Assembly (NCBI GenBank): GCA_028293305.1
Contig: JAQGPD010000564.1
Location: forward strand, 1 to 6,695
DNA length: 6,695 nucleotides
Direction of reading: 5' to 3'
Source of the DNA: Verrucomicrobiales bacterium
GTDB lineage: Bacteria > Verrucomicrobiota > Verrucomicrobiia > Verrucomicrobiales > V1-33
The position numbers were made by a program, and so were the translations under genes. The notes beneath the pieces are model-generated. The model saw nothing but the letters and a program-made list of their open reading frames with translations, made no database searches and was not told the origin of the DNA. Shown here in pieces: positions 5,904-6,695 of the stretch. The first letter of the stretch is position 1. Every line of letters starts with the position of its first letter.

Positions 5904-6695
5904 GTGACCCTCGCCAGCCAAGTCAACCTTCTCCGACGGGTCCACACGCGCGCCCTTTTCGCCAAAGCCCGGGGCACCCTGCGGCACTCCAAGTTGATGC
6001 TGCTGACCATCGCGCTGTTTCTCACGGCTTATCTGGTGCTGGGTTATTTCATGTTCCAGCGCGGCCTTGCCTACGTTGCCGGCGTGCCGGGAGTGGGACT
6101 GCTTTTGTTGGAGCGGGTGGTTTACATGATTTTCTTTTTCTTCTTCACCATGTTGGTTTTTTCCAATGCGGTGCTACTCTACAGTTCCATCTTCCGGGGC
6201 AAGGAGACGGCCTGGCTCCTGACCCTGCCGCTGGATCCAAGGGCGGTTTTTTGCTGGAAAGTCGTGGAATCCTTCGTGGTGAGCAGTTGGGGCCTCGCCG
6301 TGCTGAGCGCGCCGCTTTTGCTCAGCATCGGGACGACATTCGGGGCCGATCCGGACTTCTATCTGCGATGCCTATTAATATACGTGCCATTCATGGTCCT
6401 GCCGGCAACGCTTTCCGGGGTCGCCGTGATGCTCGGAGTGAGATTCTGGGGTGGAGTGGGGAAAGCCGTGGCCTGGACGCTCCTCGTTTTTGCCCTGTAT
6501 AAAATGGGAGCGGGAATCGCGACTGCCCGCAGTTCCGCCGCCCTCGCCAGCGGCATGGACCTTTCCGCCGCCATGGATGAGCTGCTGGGTCACTCGGCGG
6601 TGATGGTGAACCGCTTGCTTCCCAGCGCGTGGATGGGGGACATGATTTTGCTGTGGGCGCGGGGTTACAGTGCGCACGGGTGGTTTTACGGACTG
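5904..6695 (+). CDS. ABC-2-like transporter permease, verrucomicrobial type (3' partial)
   Basis: The frame opens at GTG 5904 and stays open to the end of the window, giving 264 residues of an incomplete polytopic membrane protein. A basic amphipathic start (LLRRVHTRALFAKARG) is followed by hydrophobic segments at about 31-50, 73-94, 122-142, 155-178 and 186-202. Between the second and third lies IFRGKETAWLLTLPLDPRAVF (about 96-116), a cytosolic loop typical of the ABC exporter permeases I associate with Verrucomicrobia, where an (F/Y)R-ET-WLL-LP signature recurs. A later NRLLPSAWMGDMILLWARG stretch (236-254) is also usual for this family. Such proteins normally work with a separate ATPase subunit, probably encoded nearby beyond the window. 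Substrate and transport direction cannot be read here; export is inferred from the family. The GTG start has no visible Shine-Dalgarno sequence and is chosen because the next in-frame ATG (about residue 32) would remove the start of the first membrane segment. Confidence 0.75.
   Translation, partial: MTLASQVNLLRRVHTRALFAKARGTLRHSKLMLLTIALFLTAYLVLGYFMFQRGLAYVAGVPGVGLLLLERVVYMIFFFFFTMLVFSNAVLLYSSIFRGKETAWLLTLPLDPRAVFCWKVVESFVVSSWGLAVLSAPLLLSIGTTFGADPDFYLRCLLIYVPFMVLPATLSGVAVMLGVRFWGGVGKAVAWTLLVFALYKMGAGIATARSSAALASGMDLSAAMDELLGHSAVMVNRLLPSAWMGDMILLWARGYSAHGWFYGL

Overview
The window is GC-rich coding DNA whose protein families point to a member of the Verrucomicrobiota. The main signs are the DPDGDG-NLLEYALG type C-terminal domain at the left edge, the ABC permease subfamily at the right edge (FRGKETAWLLTLP signature), and the PIN-PhoH and OppA-type proteins between them. 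This assignment rests on recognising family style, not on a database search. There are no RNA genes, CRISPR arrays, insertion sequences or phage genes.

Layout. (1) Bases 1-585 (+) are the 3' end of a gene for a large, probably exported protein, with the calcium-loop-like segment and beta-sandwich tail common in Verrucomicrobia. (2) Bases 586-910 hold no convincing gene but contain several inverted repeats upstream of the next gene. (3) Bases 911-2485 (+) encode a complete PIN-PhoH protein, a predicted RNase joined to a PhoH ATPase. (4) A strong 18-bp two-part hairpin at 2543-2593 separates it from (5) 2607-4028 (+), one reading frame joining an RsmA/KsgA-like rRNA adenine dimethyltransferase to a Nudix hydrolase. 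(6) On the minus strand, 5671-4025 encodes an OppA-type peptide-binding lipoprotein; its stop codon overlaps that of the fusion gene. (7) After a divergent gap of about 230 bases, an ABC-2-like membrane permease begins at 5904 (+) and runs off the window.

The two central plus-strand genes both concern RNA: a predicted RNase/ATPase of a family linked to RNA turnover and ribosome quality, and an rRNA methyltransferase homologue. The intervening hairpin argues against simple tight co-transcription. The RsmA half of the fusion is the most unusual item. It keeps the SAM-binding motifs but carries GALPY where the family has GNLPY, so the Asn of the methyl-transfer motif is Ala, and it is joined to a Nudix domain with an intact Nudix box. 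This may be a repurposed methyltransferase fold or a lineage-specific RsmA. The peptide-binding protein has no partner permease or ATPase genes in the window, and the right-hand permease is of an export type, so the two are probably not parts of one transporter.
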